A DNA stretch of 64,000 nt from Prosthecobacter dejongeii (GCF_014203045.1 NZ_JACHIF010000003.1:248001-312000); one strand, 5' to 3'; positions 33,771 through 43,324 are shown, counted from the first letter of the stretch. Notes: generated by a model not told the origin, from the sequence alone. Program-made: numbers and translations.

Positions 33771-34949
33771 CTACACCTTGACCCAGCCTTTGGCCTTGCT
33801 GCTTTCCAGGATCGCTTCGCACAGCTTCACTTCGTGGTGGCCATCGGCAGCGGTGGCGAAGAGGGCAGGAGTCTTTTTACCACTGGCGATGTGTTCATAG
33901 ACCGCACGGTAGTGCATCTTGTGGGCATCGCTGAAACCTTCGGCATGGCCGCCAGGGTAATCGGTGAAGTTCGCCACGTCTTCGAGGAAGCCTGGGGTAC
34001 CGCGTTGCAAAATTTGGTTAGGCTGATCCCGATGCCCGACGATGATTTCGTTCGGCTGCTGGAGGTCCCACTGCACGCTGCCTTTCGTCCCATAGATGCC
34101 CAGGGCCAGGCTGCACTTCCACCCGGCGGCGACTTGGGAGATGCTGGCATTGGCGTGCACGCCGTTGGCATGGCCATGCTTGGACTTGCCGAATTTCAGC
34201 AGCACACTGCCGAAGTCCTCGGTATCCACTTTGTAAGGGACCATGGTTTTCGGGTCCACTTTGGCAAAGGTCTTCACCTCGCCTTTCGGACGCAGGCGGG
34301 TTTTGTGGAAGGTTTCGATGTGGGCAAAGACGCTTTCCGCCTTGGCACCGAGGATGAAACTGACGGCGTCAATCCAGTGCGTGCCGATGTCTCCCACAGC
34401 CCGCAGTTTGCCGCCTTCACTGGCCATGACGCGCCAGTTGTAGTCGGTCAGGTGCAGCAGCCAGTCTTGGAAAAAGTGGCCCTGCACGTGGATGATTTCC
34501 CCCAGGTCTCCGCGCTCCACCAGGGCGCGCATTTGCAGCACGGCAGGGAAAAAACGGCACATGTAGTTCACCGCAAAGACCGGCCCGGCCTTGCCGCCTT
34601 TTTTCACCGCGTCCACCACCAGGGCGGTCTCAGCCGTGGTCATGCCGAGCGGCTTTTCGCAGATGACGTGTTTGCCCATGGCCAGGGCACCCAGGCACTG
34701 CTCCACATGCGCTTTGTTGGGCGAGGTGATGTGCACGACGTCCACATTCGGGCTGGCAAACATAGCCTCGTGGTCGTAATCGCCATAGGCTTCTTCGATG
34801 CCCCACATCTCAGCCGTTTTTCGCGCACTTTTAGAGGAGGCACAGATGGCGGTAACCTGGATGCCCAGACGTTTCAGCGCCTCAATGTGCACTGGGCCGA
34901 TGAAGCCGGTGCCGATGATGCCTGCGCGGAGATGGTGGAGGGGTGTCAT
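33771..34949 (-). CDS. Gfo/Idh/MocA-family NAD(P)-dependent oxidoreductase
   Basis: A 392-residue dehydrogenase: N-terminal Rossmann domain with the dinucleotide loop AGIIGTGFIGPVH, the family motif ICEKPLGMT (Lys in E-K-P) around residue 96-104, and a C-terminal alpha/beta domain with the DIGTHWIDAVSFIL catalytic segment (Asp and His). Family members oxidise or reduce sugars, inositols and other polyols. Isolated on this strand; the divergent and convergent neighbours are not obviously related, although the sugar isomerase genes lie 3 kb away. Confidence 0.92.
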   Translation of the reverse strand: MTPLHHLRAGIIGTGFIGPVHIEALKRLGIQVTAICASSKSARKTAEMWGIEEAYGDYDHEAMFASPNVDVVHITSPNKAHVEQCLGALAMGKHVICEKPLGMTTAETALVVDAVKKGGKAGPVFAVNYMCRFFPAVLQMRALVERGDLGEIIHVQGHFFQDWLLHLTDYNWRVMASEGGKLRAVGDIGTHWIDAVSFILGAKAESVFAHIETFHKTRLRPKGEVKTFAKVDPKTMVPYKVDTEDFGSVLLKFGKSKHGHANGVHANASISQVAAGWKCSLALGIYGTKGSVQWDLQQPNEIIVGHRDQPNQILQRGTPGFLEDVANFTDYPGGHAEGFSDAHKMHYRAVYEHIASGKKTPALFATAADGHHEVKLCEAILESSKAKGWVKV

Positions 34950-35024
34950 GCCCCACGCTGCCCCAGAGAGGCGGGGCTGCGCAAGCCTGGGTTTTAGCCA
35001 ATGACAGGCGTAGAGAAGGCTGCG

Positions 35025-35444
35025 TCACGCAGCAGCGGCCCACTCTTTCTGCACCACGGGCCGTTCCGCACTGGGCACGGGCCAGGAGCGGATGACCTCT
35101 GGCTCAAAGTCAGGCAGATCTTCGCGGATGCGGTCAGGATCAATCACCAGCACATGCGCATCTGGGTAAACCTCACGCGCAGCGCAGGCGATGCGCTGAT
35201 CTCTCACGATGAACACGGCCGCCATGACGCCAAACGAAGGCAGCATGTCTTCATGCAATGGCATGAAGCGGATGTCTTCACGGTCCACCATGGTCCCCTC
35301 ATGGGCGCTGGCGATGTAAACATACCCCAGGGCCGTCATGCGACGCGCCAAGCTGACAATGATTTCCTGCTCTGCCGCAGTGGTGGAGGCTGGCAGCATG
35401 AAGAGGAAGTTATGAAGCTGGGGGAGGTGAGGCAGGGCATTCAT
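35025..35444 (-). CDS. Hypothetical protein
   Basis: A 139-residue protein from the ATG at 35444. It has no signal peptide or membrane segment. The pattern of short beta strands and helices (LPQLHNFLFMLP, EQEIIVSLARRMTALGYVYIASAHEG, FGVMAAVFIVRDQRIACAAREVYPDAHVLVID) suggests a small Rossmann-like fold of the kind seen in fragments of glycosyltransferase-like proteins, but I recognise no family. Codon use matches neighbours and it fills the space between the oxidoreductase and a repeat block. An upstream in-frame extension to 35486 enters the repeat and is less likely. Confidence 0.55.
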   Translation of the reverse strand: MNALPHLPQLHNFLFMLPASTTAAEQEIIVSLARRMTALGYVYIASAHEGTMVDREDIRFMPLHEDMLPSFGVMAAVFIVRDQRIACAAREVYPDAHVLVIDPDRIREDLPDFEPEVIRSWPVPSAERPVVQKEWAAAA

Positions 35445-35654
35445 GAGGAGGAAAGGGTAAGTGTTGCATTGCAAGCCCCGTGCCACACGCGCCGAAGACC
35501 CTTTTCCCCGGGGGAAAGGGCCTTCACTCCCCGTGCCTCACCGTGCAAGACTCCACCCCCTCTGGCAGAGTGCCCAGTGGGGCTTCGGCGTCCTGCCCCA
35601 TTGTGTGACCGATGTCCTGAAACAGCACCCTCTCGGAGTTGAGGGAAAAGCATC

Positions 35655-35965
35655 TTTTTATCAAAAAGGGCACCCTTTTGCGACCGGACTTTCTGCGTGC
35701 TGCAACCACCCCCTCACCTTGACCTTTCGCTTCGCGGCTTCGCACCCCCCAATTCTTGGGGGAGAGGGAACGCGCTTTGCGATCTCGGGATTGAAGAGCG
35801 AACGACAGGTGTTTAGTCTTCAGCCAGCGGAGGCAAAAAGACGTTCCCCCTCTCCCCGCTTGCGGGGAGCAGGGCCGGGGTGAGGGGCGGTGGAGTGATC
35901 TCGGGGGCGGAAGATAGAAGCGTCGTTCAGGAAAAAGCGCCCCCCCTTGCGAACAAGGCTTTGGG
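35655..35965 (+). repeat. Composite dispersed repeat, copy A
   Basis: This gene-free block contains, in order, a TTTCTGCGTGCTGC segment with CCACCCCCTCACCTT, a GAGAGGGAACGCGCTTTG segment, and a hairpin CCCCGCTTGCGGGG with CAGGGCCGGGGTGAGGGG. The same segments in the same order occur, reversed, at about 63600-63999, and the block starts to repeat its own beginning near 35925 (CCTTGCGAACAAGG). The whole gap 35445-36053 holds no convincing gene; the open frames across it are repeat-derived. Confidence 0.8.
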
Positions 35966-36053
35966 TGCTGCGCCCCCTCTTCTGGATCTACCAGCGATCC
36001 CCCATCGCCTTCATTCAATCCCGCCGAGCTATCGCTTTAAATCACACTTTCCG

Positions 36054-37535
36054 TTAGGCCATGTCATCCAGCGGATAAATCGGGCGGGTGACTTTCTGAA
36101 AGGGCAAGGTGCTGAGGTGGCTGGTGCACGGGCCTGCTGTATGCACCCAGATCATGCGCGTGGCGATGGGATCATAGGCGCGCCGATGCGCCACGGCGGC
36201 CTTCACCCCGATGACGGAAAAGTCTTGGGGCTCCAGCCCCTGACTGCGCCACTGGCCGAGGTCAAAGGGCGGGGTCTTGATGCTGGTCAGCAGGATCGTT
36301 AGCTCCTTATGCCGCACCACCGCACACGGGCCCATGCTGAAGTGGCCACCGCTCATGGAGGCGAGGTGACTTTGCTCATCCTCCAGGGTAAATTCTCCCG
36401 TGCTGTGGGAGACCACTTCCACTTCGATCTCCACCGGCCCGGCATCCAGACGACTGCCTTTGCCACCGATGGAAACCATCACGCGGTCGCCGGTGCGGTA
36501 CTTGCTCACCGTGGCCACCGCCTCGGCATCGGCGATGCAGACGGCGCAGTTTGGCACGCGCCAGTGAATGAAGGCCCGCATCAGGCCGGTGCCATCTCCA
36601 GGGGCCCCGCCGCCGATGTTGTCGGAGGGTTCCACCACCACGGTCAGCCCTTCTGCAGGCGTGGTGAGACCACCGATGACCTCGCTCAGTGCTGGCTCGG
36701 TGGCATTGCCCAGGCTGCGCAGGGACCAGGCGGTATCGCACAGCTTTTTCAAATGCGCGCTGGCATCCACAGTCGCGGCGATGACAAAGCTCACGCCCGT
36801 ATCTGGCGTATCGGCAAAGGAAAAACCGGCCACCACGTTCACGGCCCAGATGCCCGGCTCCTGCTCCATCTCACGAGCCATGGCCTCTAGGCTCAGCATG
36901 GGCTCACTGGCGGTGCCAGTGCCCGTCGGCGGCCACATGAGGGGCGGGTGGGCGAACTGTTGGTTAGGCTGCTCGCCTCCCGTGAGGCAGCGCTGCATCA
37001 GCCTGGCGGCATCACAGGCGGCTTCACGGGCATCGGTGTGCGGATTTTGGCGATAGGCCACTAGGCAGTCAGACAGGGCCGCCATGCGCGCGGTGAAATT
37101 TGCATGCAGGTCAAAGACACCGAAGATGGGCAAATGCCCTGCCCCTGGCAGTGCCCGCAGCCGCTGCAGCAGCTCCCCCTCCACATCGTCATAGGACTGC
37201 GAGACCATGGCCCCGTGCAGTACCAGGAAAATACCATCCACCCCGGCGGTGAGATGCGGCCCGGCATGCTCTTGAAAATCGGCCCAAAAAGCCTCGATCA
37301 CCAGATCCTCGACCAGGGCGCTCGGCTGGGCGCGGTAGTCCACCATGGGTAGGATTTCCCAGCCAAATTCTACGGCCAGATCCAGCACCCCACCAAAGGG
37401 TGAGGCATCGCCTTTCAGCGCCAGCACTTCATCACCCCGGCGTAGGGTGAAGTCCTCCAGCGCGGTGGTGCCTTCGAGAAAAGTGTGCGTCTCGTGGAAA
37501 AGTCCGGCGAGCAAGATGCGAGGGGGGCGGCTCAT
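36054..37535 (-). CDS. M81-family (MlrC-like) metallopeptidase
   Basis: A 493-residue protein of the MlrC (microcystinase C) family. The conserved N-terminal AGLFHETHTF and the metal-binding GIFLVLHGAM and GVFDLHANFT motifs are present, as is the C-terminal region VVRHKELTILLTSIKTPPF. Despite the name, most members lie in small-molecule catabolic clusters and probably hydrolyse amide or peptide bonds of modified amino acids. The start is an ATG 85 bases after the stop of the aminotransferase gene on the same strand, so both may form one unit. Specific substrate unknown. Confidence 0.85.
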   Translation of the reverse strand: MSRPPRILLAGLFHETHTFLEGTTALEDFTLRRGDEVLALKGDASPFGGVLDLAVEFGWEILPMVDYRAQPSALVEDLVIEAFWADFQEHAGPHLTAGVDGIFLVLHGAMVSQSYDDVEGELLQRLRALPGAGHLPIFGVFDLHANFTARMAALSDCLVAYRQNPHTDAREAACDAARLMQRCLTGGEQPNQQFAHPPLMWPPTGTGTASEPMLSLEAMAREMEQEPGIWAVNVVAGFSFADTPDTGVSFVIAATVDASAHLKKLCDTAWSLRSLGNATEPALSEVIGGLTTPAEGLTVVVEPSDNIGGGAPGDGTGLMRAFIHWRVPNCAVCIADAEAVATVSKYRTGDRVMVSIGGKGSRLDAGPVEIEVEVVSHSTGEFTLEDEQSHLASMSGGHFSMGPCAVVRHKELTILLTSIKTPPFDLGQWRSQGLEPQDFSVIGVKAAVAHRRAYDPIATRMIWVHTAGPCTSHLSTLPFQKVTRPIYPLDDMA

Positions 37536-37620
37536 AAGGGGAAGACTACCAGGGTACAGACACGAGGTGGGAGCATTACCTCCAACTTTCGTGGCCCGTG
37601 CTCTCGGTGGCTGCTAACAT

Positions 37621-38958
37621 TCACGCATTCCACTCCGCTGCATGGCGGGCAAAGGCCTTCGAGGCCCGCTTCAGCGCCTCATCCACGTCTGCCTCGGTGT
37701 GGGCCAGGCTCAGGAACCACAGACCGCGTTCGATGGCGCGCACGCCTTCCTCTAACAAACAACGTCGCAAATGTGCCCAGCGCGGGGCATCCTGCCGCTG
37801 CACGTAATCACGGTAGCTGGTAACAGGACCTTCAGCGGCGCCGGGTTTCAGCATTGTGGTGTGAAAGACCAGCCCAGGGCCCTGCGGGCGCAGGGGGATG
37901 CCGTGTTCATCGGCCAGAGTGCGCAGGCCAGACATCATCTTTTGTCCCAGGCCGATGAGCTGATGCGGATGCGCATCCCCCAGGTCCAGGATTTGATCCA
38001 GGCACCATTTGGCTGCGGCGAGGCAGAGCGGGTTCGCATTGAGCGTGCCTGCATGCACCACTTGACCGTTGAGGATCTTGGCAAACGAGGCCTCCTTGCC
38101 CACCAGAGCGGCAAAGGGCACACCGCCACCGATGGCCTTGCCTAGGATGGTCAGGTCTGGTACCACCCCGTAATGCGTCTGTGCACACCCGGCACCGAAG
38201 CGAAAGCCCGTGATGGTTTCATCCGCGATCATCATCATACCGTCGCGATCACACAGCTCGCGGATGGTTTGCAGCAGGCCCTGCACGGGCTCCATGCAGC
38301 TCGTATTGCACAGCACGGGTTCAAAAACGATGGCGGCGATCTGCCCGCGATACTGGTCCACCCGGCGGCGCAGGTGCTCGATGTCATTCCAGCGCACGAC
38401 CACAAATTGCTCCAGCACCTCTGGGATCACGCCCCGGCTGGGGTGCAGGCGGGTCGGCTCCTCCTCCGTCCCCCACTGGTCCGGCGGCGGGGCAAAGCCC
38501 ACCAGCCCCTCATCCGCCCAGCCATGGTAATGACCTTCAAATTTCAGGATCAACTTCCGCCCTGTGTGAGCGCGGGCGAGGCGAAAGGCAGCCAGCACCA
38601 CCTCGGTGGCGGAGTTGTTAAAGCGCACACGCTCTGCCCCCGGGATCATCTTTTGCAGCCGCTCAGCGACCTCGATCTCCAGCTCGCATTGGGCCGCCCA
38701 GTGGGTGCCTTTTTTCGCCTGGGTGGCGATGGCCGCCGCCATGCCTGCGGGGGCGTGACCATACAGCAGGGCACCCTGGCCGGTTTGAAAGTCCACGTAC
38801 TCATTGCCATCCACATCCCATAGGCGACTGCCCTGGCCGTGGTCAAAGTAGAGCGGCACCGGCACCTCCATTTTCCGAATGCCGCTGTTGATGCCACCCG
38901 CGATGCTTTTTTGAGCGCGGGCAAAGAGGTCCGAGGAGCGAGGAAACGTGTACGACAT
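37621..38958 (-). CDS. Class III aminotransferase, GSA-aminomutase-like
   Basis: A 445-residue PLP enzyme that resembles glutamate-1-semialdehyde 2,1-aminomutase in layout. Visible features are NSATEVVLAAFRLARAHTGR, FEGHYHGWAD, FEPVLCNTSCMEP, the Asp-containing DETITGFRFG and the PLP lysine in LTILGKAIGGG. In true HemL the start is more constrained; the long 30-residue leader with ARAQKSIAGGINS and the neighbouring M81 gene suggest a catabolic aminotransferase rather than the haem-pathway enzyme. Substrate unassigned. Confidence 0.85.
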   Translation of the reverse strand: MSYTFPRSSDLFARAQKSIAGGINSGIRKMEVPVPLYFDHGQGSRLWDVDGNEYVDFQTGQGALLYGHAPAGMAAAIATQAKKGTHWAAQCELEIEVAERLQKMIPGAERVRFNNSATEVVLAAFRLARAHTGRKLILKFEGHYHGWADEGLVGFAPPPDQWGTEEEPTRLHPSRGVIPEVLEQFVVVRWNDIEHLRRRVDQYRGQIAAIVFEPVLCNTSCMEPVQGLLQTIRELCDRDGMMMIADETITGFRFGAGCAQTHYGVVPDLTILGKAIGGGVPFAALVGKEASFAKILNGQVVHAGTLNANPLCLAAAKWCLDQILDLGDAHPHQLIGLGQKMMSGLRTLADEHGIPLRPQGPGLVFHTTMLKPGAAEGPVTSYRDYVQRQDAPRWAHLRRCLLEEGVRAIERGLWFLSLAHTEADVDEALKRASKAFARHAAEWNA

Positions 38959-39030
38959 GAGCGGGAGATTACGGAGATGTCCGGTCAGATATTTTCAGAC
39001 GTAAATTCTATGTGAGATGCGGATGAGAGC

Positions 39031-40032
39031 TTGCCAGAGCGGTTCAGAAAAAGCGACACTCCAAAAATCACCAATCCCCCCACTTTTGTGTCTGCTCGTC
39101 CCCCCTCTACTCCCGATGCCGTCCTGCCTGAAGCCGTGGCCCAACAGACCCAGGCGAAGCTGAAAAGCCTCATCGAAGGCATCTCCCAGATCATCTTGGG
39201 CAAACAGGAAGTCATCCGTCTGGCGGTGACCTGCCTGCTGGCCCGTGGCCATCTTTTGTTTGAAGATCAACCCGGCGTGGGCAAAACCCTGCTCTCTCAG
39301 GCGCTCGCTCAGTCTTTGGGCCTGCAGTTCCGCCGTGTGCAGTTCACCAGTGACCTGCTGCCGGCGGATATTTTAGGGGCCTCCATTTATGATCGGGAAG
39401 CGGGCAGCTTTGTCTTCCATCCCGGCCCGGTCTTCACGCAGGTGCTGCTGGCAGATGAGATCAACCGCGCCACGCCGAAGACACAATCCGCCCTGCTGGA
39501 GGCCATGGAGGAAGGCCGTGTCACCTCAGACGGCATCACGCATTCCCTGCCGCAGCCGTTTTTTGTCATTGCCACGCAGAATCCCTCCTCCCAGATCGGC
39601 ACTTTCATGCTGCCGGAATCGCAGTTGGACCGTTTCCTCATGCGCCTCGCTCTGGGGGTGCCAGACCGCACTGCGGAGCGCGCCATTTTGCAGGGGCAGG
39701 ACCGCAGGGAAATGCTGAAGGCCATGCCTGAGATCTTGCCCTGGGCAGAGATGCAGCAGATGCAGCTCCAGGCGCGGCAGGTGCACGTCTCAGCGCCGTT
39801 GCTGGACTACGTGCAGGACGTCCTTGCCGCTAGCCGGGTAAACGGGCGCGGGCTTTCCCCACGCGGGGGTTTGGCCCTGCTGAATGCGGCCCGTGCCTGG
39901 GCCCTGCTCCAGGGGCGCACCCTGGTGCTGCCGGAGGATGTGCAGGACGTGGGCGCTGCCGTGATGTCTCACCGCCTGGAGGGCGATGGTGAGATGGCGC
40001 TGCGCCTGCTGGAGGAAACCCCCATTCCGTAA
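39031..40032 (+). CDS. MoxR-family AAA+ ATPase
   Basis: A 333-residue MoxR chaperone ATPase. Walker A is EDQPGVGKT (about 79-87), Walker B VLLADEINRA, then sensor 1 FFVIATQNP and the QLDRFLMRL sensor region; the C-terminal lid ends with a helical domain. MoxR proteins act with DUF58/VWA proteins in maturing or chaperoning envelope or metal-centre proteins. The start is taken as a TTG at 39031; a GTG at 39088 is the alternative, both within the flexible leader. It lies 23 bases before the DUF58-transglutaminase fusion gene, the usual operon partner. Confidence 0.88.
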   Translation: MPERFRKSDTPKITNPPTFVSARPPSTPDAVLPEAVAQQTQAKLKSLIEGISQIILGKQEVIRLAVTCLLARGHLLFEDQPGVGKTLLSQALAQSLGLQFRRVQFTSDLLPADILGASIYDREAGSFVFHPGPVFTQVLLADEINRATPKTQSALLEAMEEGRVTSDGITHSLPQPFFVIATQNPSSQIGTFMLPESQLDRFLMRLALGVPDRTAERAILQGQDRREMLKAMPEILPWAEMQQMQLQARQVHVSAPLLDYVQDVLAASRVNGRGLSPRGGLALLNAARAWALLQGRTLVLPEDVQDVGAAVMSHRLEGDGEMALRLLEETPIP

Positions 40033-40055
40033 ACCGCCCCCTTTCATTCCCCCCC

Positions 40056-43019
40056 ATGAGTCAGGCTGGCACCAGGCAGGATGAGCTCCCCGACCTCGGG
40101 TGGCTGGGCCGTGTTTTAGCGTGGTTGCCCTTTGGCCCGCGCTCCACCGTGGTCACCCGCCCCGGCACGCGCATCAGTTTCAGTTTGCACACACTTGCTT
40201 GGTTAGGTCTGTGTGCCGTCATGGGGTATGCCGGGGCTGTACAGGCAAACGGGGCGGCCTACCTACTGGCCTTTTCCACCCTGGCACTGGGCGTGCTCAG
40301 TTACGTCTATGCACGGGCAAATCTGCGCGGGCTGGAAGTCCGCGTGGGCGCCTCGCCGCTTTATCAGGCAGGCCAGGGGGAGGTGCTGCCGGTGGAACTG
40401 CGCGCCGCCTCTGGCATGACGCCGTGCGGTCTGGAGATCCTCGTCATCGGCGCGCTAAAAAGCACCTTTGTGGAGCAGATCCCCAGTGGCCAGTCCGTGC
40501 GGCTGCAGCTCCGCCTGCCTGCGGGTGCGGGGCCTGTGAAGCTGCTGCTGCGCAGTGCTTACCCGCTGGGCCTGCTGCGTGCCCAGCGCGTGGTGAATGT
40601 GGAACTCACGCGCCGGGCCCTGCCGCAGGCTTCAGGAAACTTACCCCTACCCACTCCTCAGCCGCAGCCTTCAAACAGCGCAGCGGGTCGCAGTGGGGGC
40701 CAGTCCATCCCCAGTCGTGAGGGCGATGACTTCGGCGGTCTGCGTGAATGGCAGCCGGGAGATTCCCCAAAGCACATTGACTGGCGCGCCGTCGCCCGGG
40801 GCCGCCCGCTGCTGGTGAAAACCTGGGCTCGAGGTGTGAATGAAACGGTGGCCATGGACTGGGATGCCCTGCCGCTGCCCGTGAGTGAGCGCGCCGGGCA
40901 GTTGGTGCGCTGGATCCAGATGTGCGAGCAGCAGGGCCACGCCTACTCGCTGAAGCTGCCTTCTCAGGTCATCCCCGCAGGCCAGGGGGAGACCCACGCA
41001 CGCCGCTGCTTCGCCGCTCTGGCTGAGATCCACACCGGTGGCCTGTCTGCTGCTGAAACCACCCGTCCGGTAAAGGTGCCCGCTAGCCATGAGCACCGGG
41101 CAGGCGTGCCACGTGGCCCCCTGGCCCTGCTCAGCGCCGTCCTCTTTTTCACCGCGCTTCCCCTGCAGGATCTCGTGGCCCTGCCGGTGCTGTTGCTACT
41201 GTTTTTGAGCCTGTCTTATCGCAGTCTTCTCACCCAGCCCGTGAAGCATCGTTGGTTACCCCTGGCGGTCATCGTCATCGGCATCGCCGGTGTGTATTTC
41301 AGTCAGGGAGACTTGATGAGCATGGAGGCAGGCATCGCTGTGCTGGTGGTGCTGACCGGCGGTAAAATGCTGGAATCTCGCACGCCTCATGACTTCCAGG
41401 TCATCGCCATCATCGGCTGGTTTCTCTGCCTCTGTGGCCTCATGGCGGATCAAAGCATCACCCGCTCCCTGCTCATGTTCACTGCTTACATCCTCATCGC
41501 AGGCTGCATGGTGCGTTTTCGCCGTGGGGTGCCGGGTGTGTGGGGCCCGGCGCGGCTCACGGGGCGGATTTTACTCCAGGCCCTGCCTCTGGTGGTGCTG
41601 CTTTTCCTCACCTTTCCCCGCGTGAGTTTGGACTACCTCGTCCGTCTCGGCTCTGGCCGCACCGCCGTCACAGGCGTGCCTTCCTCTTTAGATCCCGGCA
41701 AGGTCCTGCAAGTGGCCCGCAGCACCGAGACCGCCTTCCGCGTGGAGTTCCCCGATGGCAATATGCCGCCTAACAATCAACGTTACTGGCGCTGTGTGGT
41801 CCTGTGGGATTGCCAGGGGCTGAGCTGGAGCCGTGGCCTCACGCTCAGCTATGCGCCCAGTGGCAATCGCGAGCGCCAGGGGCAGGACATCCGCCAGATC
41901 ATCACGCTGGAGCCTCATGGCCAATACTGGCTGCCCGGCCTGGATTACCCCCTGCGCGGCTCCGGCGGAGGAAATAGTTACCAGCTCTCCTCCGAGCGCG
42001 TGCTGAACTCTCACGACACCGTGCGTAAGATGCGCCAGATCGAGGTGCACTCCCGCCCCCAGCTCACCTGGGAACCGCTGCCAGACTTTCAGCGAAATGC
42101 CGCCCTGCGTGTGCCCGTCCTTTCCGCCAGCCTGCGCGAGCTCGCCCAGGGCTGGCGGGCTGGTGCGGCCAATGATACCGAGGTGGTGCAGGCGGGGCTC
42201 AATTACCTGCGCACTCAGGGATTTGAATACACGCTGGAGCCCGGCTCCTATTTAGGCCCCACCGCTCTGGAGGACTTTTTCCTCCGTCGGCGCGTCGGGT
42301 TTTGTGAGCATTTCAGCGCCTCCTTTGCCACCCTCATGCGGGCCGCTGGCGTGCCCTCCCGGGTCGTCATGGGTTACCTGGGTGGGGAACTTTCCATGAC
42401 GGGCACGCACATGATCGTGCGGCAATCGGATGCGCATTCCTGGGCTGAAGTGTGGCTGGATGGCGCGGGCTGGATGCGGGTGGACCCCACCGCTGCTCTC
42501 GCTCCTGGGCGTCTAGACCTGGGACTGCAGAGTTTCCTGGGTGGTGAAGAGGCCCTGGAGCGGCAGCGCAATAGTTTCCTTTGGCGGTCCATGGAGCAGG
42601 CCCGTCAGATGTGGGAGCAGGTGAACTACCAGTGGTACAAGATGGTCATCAACTTCGATGGCGAGTCCCAGTTCGGCTGGTTGAGCTGGCTGGGGGCCAG
42701 TGGTTTAAAAAAGTCTTACCTCCTCATCATCAGTGCCTTTTTAGTCGTGCTGATGGCGGGGCTCATGGGCCTGTGGCTGCGCCGTCCCGCGCGGCAGACG
42801 GACCCCTGGCAGCAAACTTGGCGGCGTTTTTGCCGTCATCTTGAAGGCCTAGGCCTACCCGCAAGAAGGGAAAATGAAGGTCCCCTGGCCTATGCCCAGC
42901 GCCTTAGCAGCAGCAAGCCAGAGGTAGTGGCCCTGGCTCAGCAGTATGCCAGTGCACGCTACGGGGCGCAGGATAGCTCACCTAAGTCTTTTGAGAAAGC
43001 GTGGCGCGCTTTGCGCTAG
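40056..43019 (+). CDS. Fused DUF58 and TgpA-type transglutaminase membrane protein
   Basis: A 987-residue membrane protein. Residues about 40-75 hold two membrane segments; a DUF58 core follows with the signature REWQPGDSPKHIDWRAVARG (about 231-250). Several membrane segments (about 355-510) precede the DUF3488/TgpA periplasmic region, and the transglutaminase-like triad is Cys750 (GFCEHFS), His794 (DAHSWAEVW) and Asp810 (RVDPTAAL). One more membrane segment near 895 leads to a C-terminal cytoplasmic DUF4129-like tail. MoxR, DUF58 and TgpA proteins are usually separate genes; here the last two are one chain. It may act on envelope proteins or peptidoglycan. It follows the MoxR gene by 23 bases. 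Confidence 0.88.
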   Translation: MSQAGTRQDELPDLGWLGRVLAWLPFGPRSTVVTRPGTRISFSLHTLAWLGLCAVMGYAGAVQANGAAYLLAFSTLALGVLSYVYARANLRGLEVRVGASPLYQAGQGEVLPVELRAASGMTPCGLEILVIGALKSTFVEQIPSGQSVRLQLRLPAGAGPVKLLLRSAYPLGLLRAQRVVNVELTRRALPQASGNLPLPTPQPQPSNSAAGRSGGQSIPSREGDDFGGLREWQPGDSPKHIDWRAVARGRPLLVKTWARGVNETVAMDWDALPLPVSERAGQLVRWIQMCEQQGHAYSLKLPSQVIPAGQGETHARRCFAALAEIHTGGLSAAETTRPVKVPASHEHRAGVPRGPLALLSAVLFFTALPLQDLVALPVLLLLFLSLSYRSLLTQPVKHRWLPLAVIVIGIAGVYFSQGDLMSMEAGIAVLVVLTGGKMLESRTPHDFQVIAIIGWFLCLCGLMADQSITRSLLMFTAYILIAGCMVRFRRGVPGVWGPARLTGRILLQALPLVVLLFLTFPRVSLDYLVRLGSGRTAVTGVPSSLDPGKVLQVARSTETAFRVEFPDGNMPPNNQRYWRCVVLWDCQGLSWSRGLTLSYAPSGNRERQGQDIRQIITLEPHGQYWLPGLDYPLRGSGGGNSYQLSSERVLNSHDTVRKMRQIEVHSRPQLTWEPLPDFQRNAALRVPVLSASLRELAQGWRAGAANDTEVVQAGLNYLRTQGFEYTLEPGSYLGPTALEDFFLRRRVGFCEHFSASFATLMRAAGVPSRVVMGYLGGELSMTGTHMIVRQSDAHSWAEVWLDGAGWMRVDPTAALAPGRLDLGLQSFLGGEEALERQRNSFLWRSMEQARQMWEQVNYQWYKMVINFDGESQFGWLSWLGASGLKKSYLLIISAFLVVLMAGLMGLWLRRPARQTDPWQQTWRRFCRHLEGLGLPARRENEGPLAYAQRLSSSKPEVVALAQQYASARYGAQDSSPKSFEKAWRALR

Positions 43020-43051
43020 GGAGAGTCGAACGATCTCGGCGGCACCCGGAA

Positions 43052-43240
43052 TCAGATGTTTCCAGGTACCGCCGAGAGTTGCGACTGGTGCCCACCAACC
43101 CCCCCCGGAGCGGTGGATCTCCCAGAATTGTTTTCCGGATGCGGGCTCTGCATCGGATGCTCGGCATGGACTTTCAGCATAGCAGTCATCGCGCCAGCTA
43201 GGGCGAGAACGATGAATGAAAATGCTAAGTAGCGGCGCAT
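43052..43240 (-). CDS. Small secreted or membrane peptide (62 residues)
   Basis: From the ATG at 43240 this encodes a 62-residue peptide with a strong N-terminal hydrophobic stretch after two arginines (MRRYLAFSFIVLALAGAMTAM) and a Pro/Ser/Gly-rich polar tail. It looks like a signal peptide or single membrane anchor. The frame runs 93 codons open upstream, but the hydrophobic start favours 43240. No family recognised and no clear ribosome site, so it may be a chance frame. Confidence 0.4.
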   Translation of the reverse strand: MRRYLAFSFIVLALAGAMTAMLKVHAEHPMQSPHPENNSGRSTAPGGVGGHQSQLSAVPGNI

Positions 43241-43307
43241 GGCGAGGTGGAAAGTGTAGAACGATTCGAAAACCGTGTGTGGATCAAGTGGGGGATATTG
43301 ATGTATA

Positions 43308-43324
43308 TTCGTGATATTCACGAA
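43308..43324. promoter_or_regulatory. Palindromic candidate operator
   Basis: TTCGTGA-TAT-TCACGAA is a perfect 7-base inverted repeat with a 3-base centre. It lies in the AT-richer gap between the small minus-strand gene and the OmpR-family operon, 180 bases before the operon ATG. It could be an autoregulatory or other regulator site. Confidence 0.4.

Noticed and set aside
33738-34997. Plus-strand frame of 419 codons over the Gfo/Idh/MocA gene
   Set aside because: Antisense of a clearly conserved oxidoreductase; His/Val/Ala-rich product without motifs.
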